64,000 bases of DNA from Candidatus Dechloromonas phosphoritropha (GTDB lineage: Bacteria; Pseudomonadota; Gammaproteobacteria; Burkholderiales; Rhodocyclaceae): positions 2,294,001 to 2,358,000 of the forward strand of contig JADKGN010000004.1 in the NCBI GenBank assembly GCA_016722705.1. Reading direction: 5' to 3'. Under the pieces are notes generated by a model. That model ran no database searches and was not told where the DNA came from. It saw only the letters and a program-made list of their open reading frames with translations. This document shows positions 1 to 9,020 of the stretch, piece by piece; position 1 is the stretch's first letter; each line of letters starts with the position of its first letter. Made by a program: the position numbers and the translations under genes.

Positions 1-901
1 GACTGCTCGCGGTCCACTGGAAACCAGATTCGGCGATCTGGTGGAGAAAGGGCGTCGACAAGGCGCCCTCGGCCGGCCACAGACCGGCCGGCACGCTGCC
101 AAAGCGCCGCTCGTGGCTGACGCGGGCGGCGGCCAGATGGGTCGCGACGCGGGAACGCCCGCCCGGGTATTCGGGCGATGAGGGCAGGGGGCTTTCCGGC
201 CAGCTTTCGCGGGCAGCCTTGAAATCGATCAGCAGCGGCGCCAGCGGGTGATTTTCCGGGGTGCAGCTCAGTTCGACCTGGCCGCGCTCGCTCAGAGCCC
301 GATAGCGGGGAATCAGCCGACTCACGACGGCACCGAGTTCGGCGAGGAGGGCCTCACGGTCGGCGAGATCGAAACCGCTGCCCTTGGCCATCAATTGCGG
401 CACGACATTCCCCTCGCGGCGCAGGCTCTCGCCCGTCCATGCGAGCAGGAACCAGACGGCGAGATCCGCGTAATAGCCGCCGGAGAGATAGCTCAGCGAA
501 TTGGCATCCTGCGTCTTGACAAAATCCAGCAGGTCGCGCAGCCGCCGGTAGGGCGCGAAAGGGTCGAGCATCGTTCGTGCGTGACAGCGGAAGGCCATGT
601 CGAGCAGCCATGTCCGCTCCCCGGCATCGAGCGTGTCGGGATCGGGTTGAGCGGTGATTTGCAACAGCGGGTCGCGCCACTGCCGGGTGGCGAACTGTTC
701 GCGGTAATCTTCGACCTGATCGAGAAGCACCGGCACGAAATTGACCGTGCAGCGCACGCCGGGATGGCGTTCGAGGTGGCTGGCCATGTCGGAATAATCC
801 TTGATGGCATGGAGGAGAACCCAGGGCAGCACGAAATGCCCCGTTTCGGGATGCCGGTAATCCGGCTGGTGCATGTGCCAGAGAAATGCGAGATCCGCCA
901 T
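1..901 (-). CDS. Glycoside hydrolase family 57 (amylase/amylopullulanase type), 3'-truncated by the window
   Basis: The reverse strand is open from an ATG at 901 to the window edge, giving about 300 residues of the N-terminal part. The product begins MADLAFLWHMHQPDYR, the GH57 first conserved region, and later has GLWPAEGALS, matching the conserved GH57 region with the catalytic-site glutamate. GH57 enzymes cleave or rearrange alpha-1,4/1,6-glucans. The ATG overlaps the TGA of glgC (ATGA), so the two genes are translationally coupled and this enzyme probably acts on glycogen made by the neighbouring glg enzymes. Whether it is a debranching, amylase or 4-alpha-glucanotransferase activity cannot be decided from the visible part. 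Confidence 0.85.
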   Translation of the reverse strand, partial: MADLAFLWHMHQPDYRHPETGHFVLPWVLLHAIKDYSDMASHLERHPGVRCTVNFVPVLLDQVEDYREQFATRQWRDPLLQITAQPDPDTLDAGERTWLLDMAFRCHARTMLDPFAPYRRLRDLLDFVKTQDANSLSYLSGGYYADLAVWFLLAWTGESLRREGNVVPQLMAKGSGFDLADREALLAELGAVVSRLIPRYRALSERGQVELSCTPENHPLAPLLIDFKAARESWPESPLPSSPEYPGGRSRVATHLAAARVSHERRFGSVPAGLWPAEGALSTPFLHQIAESGFQWTASS

Positions 902-2223
902 CAGCGGTTTTCCGCCGCGCCCTGGCCGAGCATTTCGGCGGTGACCAGCGTGATCCCCTTGGGGCTGACGTGAAAACGCTTGCGGTCGGCTTCCGGATCG
1001 ACACCGACGATCATCCCATCGGGAATCCGACAATTCTTGTCGATGACACAACGCTTGAGGAGCGCACGGCGCCCGATATCGACCCCCGGCAGGATCACCG
1101 AATCCTCGATTGATGTCCAGCTATGCACGGTGACGCTGGAGAACAGCAGCGAACGCTTGACCGCGGCGCCGGAAATGATGCAGCCGCCGGAAATCAGCGA
1201 GTCGATTGCCATACCGCGCCGCCCGTCGTCGTCGAAGACGAACTTGGCCGGCGGCAACTGCTCCTGATAGGTCCAGATCGGCCAGTCCTTGTCGTAGAGA
1301 TTGAGTTCCGGCGTCACCTTGGTCATTTCCATGTTCGCCTCCCAGTAGGCATCGATGGTTCCGACATCTCGCCAATAGGGTCGATGGTGTTCGCTGCCGA
1401 CGCAGGAGTCGGCGAAGCGGTGGGCGAACACCCGGTAGCGCGGGACGATATGCGGGATGATGTCCCTGCCGAAATCGCGGCTCGAACCCTTGGTCAGCGC
1501 GTCCCTTTCCAGTTGCTCGAAGAGAAATTTCGCGTTGAAGATATAGATGCCCATCGAGGCCAGTGCACGGTCGGGCTGGCCGGGGATCGAAGGCGGATTC
1601 TGCGGCTTCTCGAGGAAGTCGATCACGCGATCGTCTTCATCTACGCCCATGACGCCGAACTCGCCTGCTTCACCGAGCGGCACGTCGATGCAGGCGACCG
1701 TCATGTCGGCGCGGTGCTGGGCGTGGATCGCCAGCATCCGGCCATAGTCCATCTTGTAGATGTGGTCGCCGGCGACGATCAGGATATGTTCCGGGTTGTA
1801 GCGCTTGAGAAAATGCTTGTTCTGGTAGACCGCGTCAGCGGTCCCCTGATACCACTGCGTGTCGTCGATCTGCTGCTGCGCCGGCAGCAACTGGATGAAT
1901 TCGTCGAAACGCCCATCGAGGAAACTCCAGCCGCGCTGGATGTGGCGGATCAGGCTGTGTGCCTTGTACTGCGTGGCGACGCCGATCTTGCGGATGCCCG
2001 AATTGACGCAGTTGGACAGCGTGAAATCGAGAATGCGAAACTTGCCCGCGAACGGCACGGCCGGCTTGGAACGGAAGTCGGTGAGTTGCCGGAGGCGGCT
2101 GCCGCGGCCGCCGGCCAGAATGATGGCGAAGGTGTTGCGCGTCAGGTGGCTGATGAAGCGCATATCGGTTTCGTCGCGCATCAAGCAATACGTCTGATGC
2201 GTGCAAGTGGTGCTGTCCGGCAT
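901..2223 (-). CDS. glgC: Glucose-1-phosphate adenylyltransferase (ADP-glucose pyrophosphorylase)
   Basis: 440 aa. It makes ADP-glucose from glucose-1-phosphate and ATP, the committed step of bacterial glycogen synthesis. The N-terminal nucleotide-binding signature (GGRGSRL, residues 38-44) is followed by RSKPAVPFAGKFRI, and the C-terminal half carries the left-handed beta-helix typical of the family. The length is usual. The start has a good ribosome site (GGAGGT about 7 nt upstream); an internal ATG at residue 21 is an alternative. It is transcribed divergently from glgB across a 54-bp gap and overlaps the downstream GH57 gene by 4 nt. Family members are allosterically controlled by glycolytic intermediates. 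Confidence 0.97.
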   Translation of the reverse strand: MPDSTTCTHQTYCLMRDETDMRFISHLTRNTFAIILAGGRGSRLRQLTDFRSKPAVPFAGKFRILDFTLSNCVNSGIRKIGVATQYKAHSLIRHIQRGWSFLDGRFDEFIQLLPAQQQIDDTQWYQGTADAVYQNKHFLKRYNPEHILIVAGDHIYKMDYGRMLAIHAQHRADMTVACIDVPLGEAGEFGVMGVDEDDRVIDFLEKPQNPPSIPGQPDRALASMGIYIFNAKFLFEQLERDALTKGSSRDFGRDIIPHIVPRYRVFAHRFADSCVGSEHHRPYWRDVGTIDAYWEANMEMTKVTPELNLYDKDWPIWTYQEQLPPAKFVFDDDGRRGMAIDSLISGGCIISGAAVKRSLLFSSVTVHSWTSIEDSVILPGVDIGRRALLKRCVIDKNCRIPDGMIVGVDPEADRKRFHVSPKGITLVTAEMLGQGAAENR

Positions 2224-2277
2224 AGGGGACCTCCCTGGTCACTGTTTTGTCTTATGATACTGCGAGAGGGGGAGCAA

Positions 2278-4143
2278 ATGCAGTCATCGGACGCGCTTTA
2301 TCTGTTCAACGAAGGCCGGAATTTTCAGACCTACCGCCTGCTCGGCGCCCATCCGTCGGATGGGAGGACGCTGTTTCGCGTCTGGGCGCCCAATGCCGGC
2401 CAGGTCTCGGTGGTCGGCGATTTCAACGGCTGGCGTGGCGGCGTCGACACGCTGCATTCGCTCGGTGCCTCGGGCGTCTGGGAGGGCACCGTTGCGGCGG
2501 CGCTGCCCGGCAGCCTGTACCGCTTCGAAATCGTCAATCGCCACAGCGGCGAGAAACTGATCAAGTCCGACCCCTATGGCCGCGGTTTCGAACTGCGTCC
2601 GGGCTCCGCCGCCTATGTCACGTCGCCGTCGCAACACGTCTGGAATGACGCCGCCTGGCTGGCGAAGCGTGCGGCGTGGGACTGGCAGCACGCGCCGGTC
2701 AATATCTACGAACTGCATCCCGGTTCCTGGATGCGCCATCCGGACGGCAAGCCCTACCTGTGGCGCGAGTTGGCCGAGCGCCTGGTGCCCTATGCCGTCG
2801 ACCAGGGCTACACCCATCTCGAGCTGTTGCCGGTCACCGAACACCCACTCGACGAATCCTGGGGCTACCAGACCACCGGCTACTTCGCGCCGACCGCACG
2901 TTACGGTTCGCCGGATGATCTGCGCTGTTTCATCGACACCTGCCATCAGGCCGGGCTCGGCGTCATCCTCGACTGGGTGCCAGGCCATTTCCCGCAGGAT
3001 GACTGGGCGCTCGCCCGCTACGACGGCACCGCGCTCTACGAACACGAAGATCCGCGCCTCGGCCTGCATGTCGACTGGGGTACGCATATCTTCAACTACG
3101 GTCGGCATGAAGTGCGTAGTTTCCTGTTCTCGTCGGCCTACTGGTGGCTGGCTGAATTCCATTTCGACGGCCTGCGCGTCGATGCGGTCGCCTCGATGCT
3201 CTACCTCGATTACTCGCGCAAGGCGGGCGAGTGGCTGCCCAACAAGTTCGGCGGGCGCGAAAATCTCGACGCTGTCGACTTCCTCAAGGATCTCAACACG
3301 ATGGTCCACGCCGAATTCCCCGGCGCGCTGACCATCGCCGAGGAATCGACCGCCTGGCCGCTGGTGTCGCGGCCGACCTATGTCGGTGGCCTCGGTTTCT
3401 CGATGAAATGGAACATGGGCTGGATGAACGACAGCCTGCGCTACTTCCAGCGCGACCCGATCTACCGGCGCTGGCACCACGACGAACTGACCTTCGGCCA
3501 AGTCTATGCCTACAGCGAGAACTACGTGCTGCCCTTCTCGCATGACGAAGTCGTGCACGGCAAGCGTTCGCTGCTCGGCAAGATGCCGGGCGACACCTGG
3601 CAGCGCTTCGCCAACCTGCGCCTGCTGCTGGCCTGGCAGACATTTACGCCGGGCAAGAAGCTGATGTTCATGGGCTGCGAATTCGGCCAGCAGCGCGAAT
3701 GGTCGGAAGCCCGCGAACTCGACTGGAGCCTGCTCGCCGATCCCGGCCACATCAGCCTGCAACGCCTGTCGGGTGACCTCAATCGCCTCTATCGCGACAC
3801 CCTGGCGCTGCACGAGCAGGATTTCACCAGCCTCGGCTTCGAGTGGATCGATTGTCACGACAGTGAAAATTCGGTGCTGTCCTGGCTGCGCTGGGGGCGC
3901 GACGGCAGCTGCGTTGTCGTTGCGGTCAACTTCACCCCGGTGCCGCAAATGGCCTACCGCCTCGGCGTGCCGGCAGCCGGGCGCTATGTCGAAATCCTCA
4001 ATACCGACTCGACGTATTACGGCGGCAGCAATCTCGGTAATTCCGGGGCGCTCGATGCCTGCGAGGGCGAGTGGATGAACCGCCCGGCCAACCTAGAAAT
4101 TACGATTCCGCCACTGGCGGCGGTAGTGTTGCGGCGCAGTTGA
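2278..4143 (+). CDS. glgB: 1,4-alpha-glucan branching enzyme
   Basis: 621 aa. It transfers alpha-1,4-glucan segments to alpha-1,6 positions during glycogen synthesis. An N-terminal CBM48 domain (about residues 20-110) is followed by a GH13 barrel with the catalytic triad visible: D302 in LRVDAVASM, E355 in IAEEST and D423 in FSHDEVVHGK. The reading frame stays open far upstream, but GAGGGGGAG 5 nt before the ATG at 2278 and the family N-terminus (LFNEGRNFQTYRLLGAHP) fix this start. The protein is of the short class that lacks the extra N1 domain of E. coli GlgB. It is convergent with glk. Confidence 0.96.
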   Translation: MQSSDALYLFNEGRNFQTYRLLGAHPSDGRTLFRVWAPNAGQVSVVGDFNGWRGGVDTLHSLGASGVWEGTVAAALPGSLYRFEIVNRHSGEKLIKSDPYGRGFELRPGSAAYVTSPSQHVWNDAAWLAKRAAWDWQHAPVNIYELHPGSWMRHPDGKPYLWRELAERLVPYAVDQGYTHLELLPVTEHPLDESWGYQTTGYFAPTARYGSPDDLRCFIDTCHQAGLGVILDWVPGHFPQDDWALARYDGTALYEHEDPRLGLHVDWGTHIFNYGRHEVRSFLFSSAYWWLAEFHFDGLRVDAVASMLYLDYSRKAGEWLPNKFGGRENLDAVDFLKDLNTMVHAEFPGALTIAEESTAWPLVSRPTYVGGLGFSMKWNMGWMNDSLRYFQRDPIYRRWHHDELTFGQVYAYSENYVLPFSHDEVVHGKRSLLGKMPGDTWQRFANLRLLLAWQTFTPGKKLMFMGCEFGQQREWSEARELDWSLLADPGHISLQRLSGDLNRLYRDTLALHEQDFTSLGFEWIDCHDSENSVLSWLRWGRDGSCVVVAVNFTPVPQMAYRLGVPAAGRYVEILNTDSTYYGGSNLGNSGALDACEGEWMNRPANLEITIPPLAAVVLRRS

Positions 4144-4188
4144 GTATTTGGCGATCGATCAGTTCCCGGCTGCCGCCTGCCGTGGGCG

Positions 4189-5118
4189 CTACACGCAATG
4201 TGACGCCAGCGCCAGCGTACCCCTGAGACCGAGGCCCTCGTCGGTTACCAGGCGGACCGGCATGTCTTCGCCGAGATGCCGATGTTCGCGCTTGGCGAGG
4301 AAAGCCTCGACGAACGGGCTGACATCGCTGCCGGGCAGCAGTTTGGCGGCGATGCCGCCGGCCAGATAGACGCCGCCGCGCGCCAGCCAGTGCAGTGCAA
4401 GATCGCCGGCGAAGGCGCCATAGCATTGCAGCCACAGGTTCAGGGTCTTGACGGCGATGGGGTCGCTGCCGACGAGGGCGGCGTTGCCGATTTCTTCCGC
4501 CCGCTGCGGTCGACCGCCAAAAAAGGCATAAATCCGTGCCAGGCCGGGGCCGGAAACGATGTCTTCAGTGGTCACCCGGCCATTCTCGTCGAACAGCCAG
4601 CGCCACAGTTCGCACTGCTCGGTGGTCTGCGGCGCAAAGCCCATGTGGCCGCCTTCGCCGGCGATGACGCAGTAGCGATCGCCCTGCCAGACCAACCCGG
4701 CGACACCGAGCCCGGTGCCGGCGCCGAGAATGACGCGCGGCGCATGGTCAAGCGGCTTGCCGGCGTGCAGCGTGACGATGCTTTCGGCTTCAACCAGTGC
4801 CAGGCCGTGGGCGGCAGCGGCAAAATCGTTGGTCAACGTGACGCGCGGAATGGCGAAACGCTGCCCCAGTTCGGATGCCGAAAGTTGCCACGGCAGGTAG
4901 GTCAGCTTGGCGTGCTGCCCGTCGGTCGGTCCGGCGACGCCGAAGCAGGCGCCGGATATGACCGGGCGGTCGGCGAGAAATTCGTCCAGCAGCGCCGTGA
5001 ATGTCGGGTAGTCGGCACTGGCGAAGCGTTGCTGGCGGACGATGCGCAGCCGGTCGCCGTTCATTTCGGCCAGAGCCAGCAGGGTCTTGGTACCGCCGAG
5101 GTCGCCGCCGAGAATCAT
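4189..5118 (-). CDS. glk: Glucokinase (Glk type)
   Basis: 309 aa, starting MILGGDLGGTKTLLALAEMN. It phosphorylates glucose with ATP to glucose-6-phosphate in the cytoplasm. The phosphate-binding GGDLGGTK motif at the N-terminus, GAGTGLGVAGLVW and GEGGHMGFAP match bacterial hexokinase-like glucokinases. The frame extends upstream into thyA, but the ATG at 5118, two nt after the thyA stop, gives the family start. The tight spacing implies co-transcription with thyA. Placed next to glgB/glgC, it probably returns glucose from glycogen breakdown to the sugar-phosphate pool; that role is inferred. Confidence 0.93.
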   Translation of the reverse strand: MILGGDLGGTKTLLALAEMNGDRLRIVRQQRFASADYPTFTALLDEFLADRPVISGACFGVAGPTDGQHAKLTYLPWQLSASELGQRFAIPRVTLTNDFAAAAHGLALVEAESIVTLHAGKPLDHAPRVILGAGTGLGVAGLVWQGDRYCVIAGEGGHMGFAPQTTEQCELWRWLFDENGRVTTEDIVSGPGLARIYAFFGGRPQRAEEIGNAALVGSDPIAVKTLNLWLQCYGAFAGDLALHWLARGGVYLAGGIAAKLLPGSDVSPFVEAFLAKREHRHLGEDMPVRLVTDEGLGLRGTLALASHCV

Positions 5119-5120
5119 GA

Positions 5121-5915
5121 CTAAACGGCGACCTGGGCGGCGATGTGCGGATGCGGGTCGTAGCCGTCGAGACGGAAGTCTTCGAATTTGAAGGCAAAAA
5201 CGTCGTCGACCGCAGGATTGATCCACATCGTCGGCAGGGCGCGCGGCGCGCGAGAAAGCTGCAGCCGGGCCTGCGCGAAGTGATTGCTGTAGATGTGCGC
5301 GTCACCGAAGGTATGGACGAATTCGCCGGGCCGGTAGCCGCAGATCTGCGCCAGCATCAGCGTCAGCAGCGCGTAGGAGGCGATGTTGAACGGGACCCCG
5401 AGGAAGGTGTCGGCGCTGCGCTGGTAGAGCTGGCACGACAGCTTGCCGTCGGCGACGTAGAACTGAAACAGGCAGTGGCAGGGCGGCAGGGCCATGCTGT
5501 CGACGTCGCCGGGGTTCCACGCGGAAACGATGTGGCGGCGTGAATCCGGATTGTTCTTCAGACTGTGCACCAGTTGGGCGATCTGATCGACGACGCGGCC
5601 GTCGGCGGTTTCCCAGCGTCGCCACTGCTTGCCGTAAACCGGCCCGAGGTCGCCGTTTTCGTCGGCCCATTCGTCCCAGATGCGGACGCCGTTCTCTTTC
5701 AGGTAGGCGATGTTGGTGTCGCCCTGCAGGAACCACAGCAATTCATGGACGATGGACTTCAGATGCAGTTTTTTGGTTGTCGCCATCGGAAAGCCGTGCG
5801 CGAGGTTGAAGCGCATCTGCCAGCCGAAAACGGAGCGCGTACCGGTGCCGGTGCGGTCGGATTTGTCGTGACCACTTTCCAGGACGTGGCGCATCAGGTC
5901 GTGATATTGCTGCAT
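5121..5915 (-). CDS. thyA: Thymidylate synthase
   Basis: 264 aa, the same length as the E. coli enzyme. It methylates dUMP to dTMP using methylenetetrahydrofolate. The catalytic cysteine is C146 in ALPPCHCLFQF; DRTGTGT near the N-terminus and the QRSADTFLGVPFNIASYALL segment are also conserved. It starts at ATG 5915 and is followed 2 nt later by glk. No separate promoter was recognised. It is an ordinary housekeeping gene; linkage to a glucokinase is uncommon but not unique. Confidence 0.98.
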   Translation of the reverse strand: MQQYHDLMRHVLESGHDKSDRTGTGTRSVFGWQMRFNLAHGFPMATTKKLHLKSIVHELLWFLQGDTNIAYLKENGVRIWDEWADENGDLGPVYGKQWRRWETADGRVVDQIAQLVHSLKNNPDSRRHIVSAWNPGDVDSMALPPCHCLFQFYVADGKLSCQLYQRSADTFLGVPFNIASYALLTLMLAQICGYRPGEFVHTFGDAHIYSNHFAQARLQLSRAPRALPTMWINPAVDDVFAFKFEDFRLDGYDPHPHIAAQVAV

Positions 5916-6020
5916 GGGACTAATCCCGGAACAGGGTCAAGAGGTAGAATTCTACATGGTCCCCATGGCACTGCGGCGCCGCGATTGACCTGCGGCTGCT
6001 CATGGTGTCCAATCCCGGCC

Positions 6021-6245
6021 ATGATCACCCCCGGATTCCGTCTGATCCCGCTCTTCATCGGCCGGGGGCTGCTCGCGCCGCTCAACTCAACCTCGGTCAT
6101 TGCATTGGTGACTTGCGCGGTCTCGATGTCGGCGGCAATATTCGTCATTCTCGAGATGAGCCATCCGCGCGATGGCATCATCCTGGTTTCCAGGGCGCCC
6201 CTCGAGGCCGCACTGGCTATCATCAGCAAGCAGGCTCCGGAGTAG
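6021..6245 (+). pseudogene. C-terminal remnant of a DUF4239 membrane protein
   Basis: A 74-codon frame ends at the TAG at 6243-6245 and contains NSTSVIALVTCAVSMSAAIF followed by ILEMSHPRDGIILVS and RAPLEAAL. This resembles the last membrane helix and C-terminal tail of DUF4239 proteins, which usually end with a helix, an LILE-x-P-x-GLI motif and SS-x-PLR. Family members are about 250 aa with four helices, so most of the gene is missing; the sequence upstream runs into the thyA promoter side. No start codon with a ribosome site is convincing. I read it as a decayed fragment left 5' of the next gene. Confidence 0.5.
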
Positions 6246-6251
6246 ACTGGC

Positions 6252-7853
6252 GTGGTAATCAAACTTGGGTCGGTTGCAGCAGATGCTGTCCGTCATGGAA
6301 CGGAAATGCTGAACAAACTGCGGGGTCTTGGCCGCCTCACCGGGGCGAAGGTCGATCATCCGCTGGCGGACCCACGGGAAATGCGGCGCATCATCGACCA
6401 GATTTCCGGCGACGACACCTTGCGGGCCATTGACGAGGTCGTCGGCTGGCTCGAGTCGCTGGGCAGTGCCCCTGAATTCCCCGAGGATCACCTCTACGAG
6501 GTGGTCAGCCGCCTCGATGACGCCGCCCAGCCGCATCTGAAACGCCTGGAGCGGAACTATCTACATACGCAGAACCTTTCGCGAACCGAGGGAAAGCGTA
6601 TCTGGACCACCAGCCACGGCTTCTGGACCTTGCTGGCCACCAGTTACGAGCGCTGCCTGGCTGCAGCCGGTGAGAAGAGCCGGGTTGGTTCACACTTGCG
6701 GCAGAATCTGCCGGCGCTCACGGCGCGTCTGATTGCCGCACTGGCCGCCATCCTCAAGTGGGAGCAGTTCAATTTCGGAAAATCAACAGGAGAACTCTGG
6801 CGGCGTCTCGGGGCCGCGCTGCTGTCGGCCGAAAATGCCGGCGTGGCGACGCGCGCCATCCAGTTGCATGCGAATGCATCCAGGGTCACGAGTCCGCAGC
6901 AGGAATTCATCAAGGGCGTCGCCTTTCAGGCGGCGTCGCTGGACGGCCTGCTGCCGCTGGAAGTCGATCTGGCCGAGCGCCTGATCGTGCATTTCCTGCC
7001 GGGCTTCGTTTTTTCAGCAGTGGCCGAAATCGACTCCATCTATTGGGTTGACCTCGCGCTGGCCGAACCGCCCCGGCGCCTTACCCGGGGGCCGGCCGGG
7101 CAGAGGCCGACGCAGCGCTTTTTCAAGCCGGGCACGGCACCTGCCGGAATCGACGCGCTCCTGAATGAGCTCGAGCGCGGACACGATGTTTCCGCAGACA
7201 TCACTCTGGGCGGCCACTATCATGCCCGGGTGCTGCTCCCGGTGGTCCGCCATCTCGCCACCTATCTTGCGCCCATCCCGCCGCAACGGCGCCATGACCG
7301 GCACCCGGTCAAGCAGCACGCCATCGTTCTCCATGGTCTGGCCAACGCCTTCGGCGCCTTTTCGGGGCAATTCACGACGCGCGCCAATGGCGATCCGACG
7401 GCTATCTGGGCCATCGAAGATGTCAGCCGGGGCGGTTTTGGGGCTCTGCTCGACAGCATTCCCGGCGACGGGCTCAGGGTAGGCGCGCTGATCGCCATGC
7501 AGCAGGCGGGTCGCGAAGACTGGTGGCTGGGCATCGTCCGCCGCTACCGCCGCACCGGTGAATCGGAACTGCGCGTAGGTGTCGAGACCCTGACGCGGCA
7601 GGCGATGCCGGCCGAACTGAAGTCACGCGCCGCGTCGAGCTATGCCGCGGTTCCCGGGATCCGTGTCCTGCTGCTCCGCGAGGGCGGCGCGCCGGGTGAA
7701 GTACGGGCGGTGATGCCGTTCGGCGCATTCGACCTGCGGACGACGCTGGAATGGAACGACAACGGCACGCGGGTTCAGCTCGCGCCGGTCGCCATCGTCG
7801 AACAGGCGAGCGACTATGATCTCGCGCGCTATCGGCTGACGCCGGTCGGCTGA
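6252..7853 (+). CDS. Uncharacterised 533-aa protein with PilZ-like c-di-GMP-binding motifs
   Basis: The frame starts at a GTG (6252); an ATG at 6306 is an alternative. The first ~330 residues are largely helical, with no signal peptide or clear membrane span. Around residues 345-395 the order RRHDR, then about 40 residues, then DVSRGGFG fits the RxxxR and (D/N)xSxxG pair that defines PilZ domains, and the C-terminus is beta-rich. PilZ domains bind cyclic di-GMP, so a cytoplasmic signalling role is inferred from the motifs alone. I do not recognise the helical part. The gene is flanked by a DUF4239 remnant and the convergent mogA. Confidence 0.7.
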   Translation: MVIKLGSVAADAVRHGTEMLNKLRGLGRLTGAKVDHPLADPREMRRIIDQISGDDTLRAIDEVVGWLESLGSAPEFPEDHLYEVVSRLDDAAQPHLKRLERNYLHTQNLSRTEGKRIWTTSHGFWTLLATSYERCLAAAGEKSRVGSHLRQNLPALTARLIAALAAILKWEQFNFGKSTGELWRRLGAALLSAENAGVATRAIQLHANASRVTSPQQEFIKGVAFQAASLDGLLPLEVDLAERLIVHFLPGFVFSAVAEIDSIYWVDLALAEPPRRLTRGPAGQRPTQRFFKPGTAPAGIDALLNELERGHDVSADITLGGHYHARVLLPVVRHLATYLAPIPPQRRHDRHPVKQHAIVLHGLANAFGAFSGQFTTRANGDPTAIWAIEDVSRGGFGALLDSIPGDGLRVGALIAMQQAGREDWWLGIVRRYRRTGESELRVGVETLTRQAMPAELKSRAASSYAAVPGIRVLLLREGGAPGEVRAVMPFGAFDLRTTLEWNDNGTRVQLAPVAIVEQASDYDLARYRLTPVG

Positions 7854-7857
7854 GGCC

Positions 7858-8448
7858 CTATCGGCCGCGTAGCGCGGCCTTGGGACGGAAAGCCCTGACC
7901 ACGGCGTCGTCGGTTTCCGCGTAGGGGCCGCCGATCAGGTCGATGCAATAAGGCACGGCGGCAAAGATGCCGACGTGACTGACCTTGCCGTCGGCAGCGC
8001 GGACGCCTTCCAGCGTTTCCTTGATCGATTTTGGCTGGCCGGGCAGGTTGATGATCAGCGTCTGCTTGCGGATCACGGCGACCTGGCGCGAGAGGATGGC
8101 GGTCGGCACGAAGTTAAGGCTGATGCGCCGCATTTCCTCGCCGAAACCGGGCATTTCCTTGTCGCCGACTGCCAGCGTCGCTTCCGGCGTCACGTCGCGC
8201 GCCGCCGGGCCGGTGCCGCCGGTGGTCAGTACCAGATGGCACCGGCTGCGGTCGACCAGCTCGATCAGCGCATTTTCGATGGCCGCCCGGTCGTCGGCGA
8301 TGAGCCGGGTTTCGGCGCGCCACGGCGTCGTCAGCGCGCTGGCCAGCCATTCCTGGAGGGCCGGGATGCCCTTGTCTTCGTAAATTCCAGTCGCGGCGCG
8401 GTCGCTGATCGAGACCAGGCCGATGACCAACTCTTCATTCTGCAGCAT
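7858..8448 (-). CDS. mog: Molybdopterin adenylyltransferase
   Basis: 196 aa starting MLQNEELVIGLVSISDRAA. It adenylylates molybdopterin before molybdenum insertion in molybdenum-cofactor synthesis. The MoCF-biosynthesis fold is supported by LVLTTGGTGPAARDVTPEAT, which contains the GGTG substrate-binding loop, and by the Mog-type GQPKSIKETLEGV near the C-terminus. The chosen ATG overlaps the 3' end of darP by 14 nt; a longer in-frame start would lie inside darP and has no ribosome site. Its stop is 4 nt from the stop of the convergent 533-aa gene. Confidence 0.93.
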   Translation of the reverse strand: MLQNEELVIGLVSISDRAATGIYEDKGIPALQEWLASALTTPWRAETRLIADDRAAIENALIELVDRSRCHLVLTTGGTGPAARDVTPEATLAVGDKEMPGFGEEMRRISLNFVPTAILSRQVAVIRKQTLIINLPGQPKSIKETLEGVRAADGKVSHVGIFAAVPYCIDLIGGPYAETDDAVVRAFRPKAALRGR

Positions 8449-8959
8449 TGCTCGCTTCTTGTAGATCGAGTTCCTGCAGAATCTGGAAGATGGCGCGAAA
8501 ACTCTTGGGCGGCTTGTTCGCTTCCTGCTCCTTGAGCGCATTGCGCCGCAACTGACGCAATTGCTGGATGTCGGCGCCGGGCCAGGTGGTGGCGATGTCG
8601 GCCACTGCCGATTCGTCTTCGAGCAGGCGCGTGCGCAGCCTTTCCAGGCGATGCAGGCGGGCGGTTTCGGCCGAAGATTCGCCGCGAATCAGCGCCAGGC
8701 CGGCGCGAATCGGTTCGTCGTCGGTGCTACGCATCAGCTTGCCGAGATACTGCAACTGCCGCTTGTGGGCGCCGTGTGCGGTGATCTTCTGGGCCGCGCG
8801 CACCGCTTCGTGGATGTTGTCCGGCAGCTTGATGCGCTTGAGCTGGCCAGCGGAAAGCCCGACCAGTTCGGTGCCGAGGTCCTGCAGTTCGTGCATCGCC
8901 TTCTTTTCCCGGGTCTTGGAAGGGCGCTCGTTACTGTCGGAGAAATCTTCGTCGTGCAT
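8435..8959 (-). CDS. darP: Ribosome-associated protein DarP/YjgA (DUF615)
   Basis: 174 aa from ATG 8959 (MHDEDFSDSNERPSK). It matches the DUF615 family: an acidic start, then LGTELVGLSAGQLKRIKLP, the RRQLQ-like KRQLQYLGKLMR, and GNKPPKS-like ANKPPKSFRAIFQ at the C-terminus. DarP takes part in late assembly of the 50S subunit. Other in-frame ATGs at 8977 and 9022 are possible; none has a strong ribosome site, and 8959 matches the usual family length. It is divergent from pmbA and overlaps mog by 14 nt. Confidence 0.9.
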   Translation of the reverse strand: MHDEDFSDSNERPSKTREKKAMHELQDLGTELVGLSAGQLKRIKLPDNIHEAVRAAQKITAHGAHKRQLQYLGKLMRSTDDEPIRAGLALIRGESSAETARLHRLERLRTRLLEDESAVADIATTWPGADIQQLRQLRRNALKEQEANKPPKSFRAIFQILQELDLQEASNAAE

Positions 8960-9020
8960 GGCAAAGGTGGGTGGCATGGGGCTGCTATGATAGCGGCTTT
9001 CCCGCCCGGACGTCCCGTTC

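Noticed and set aside
248..973. A forward-strand gene at the left edge
   Set aside because: It is a mirror frame of the reverse-strand GH57 gene, which has clear conserved motifs.
1123..2277. A 5' extension of glgB by 385 codons
   Set aside because: It is antisense to glgC; the ribosome site and family N-terminus place the start at 2278.
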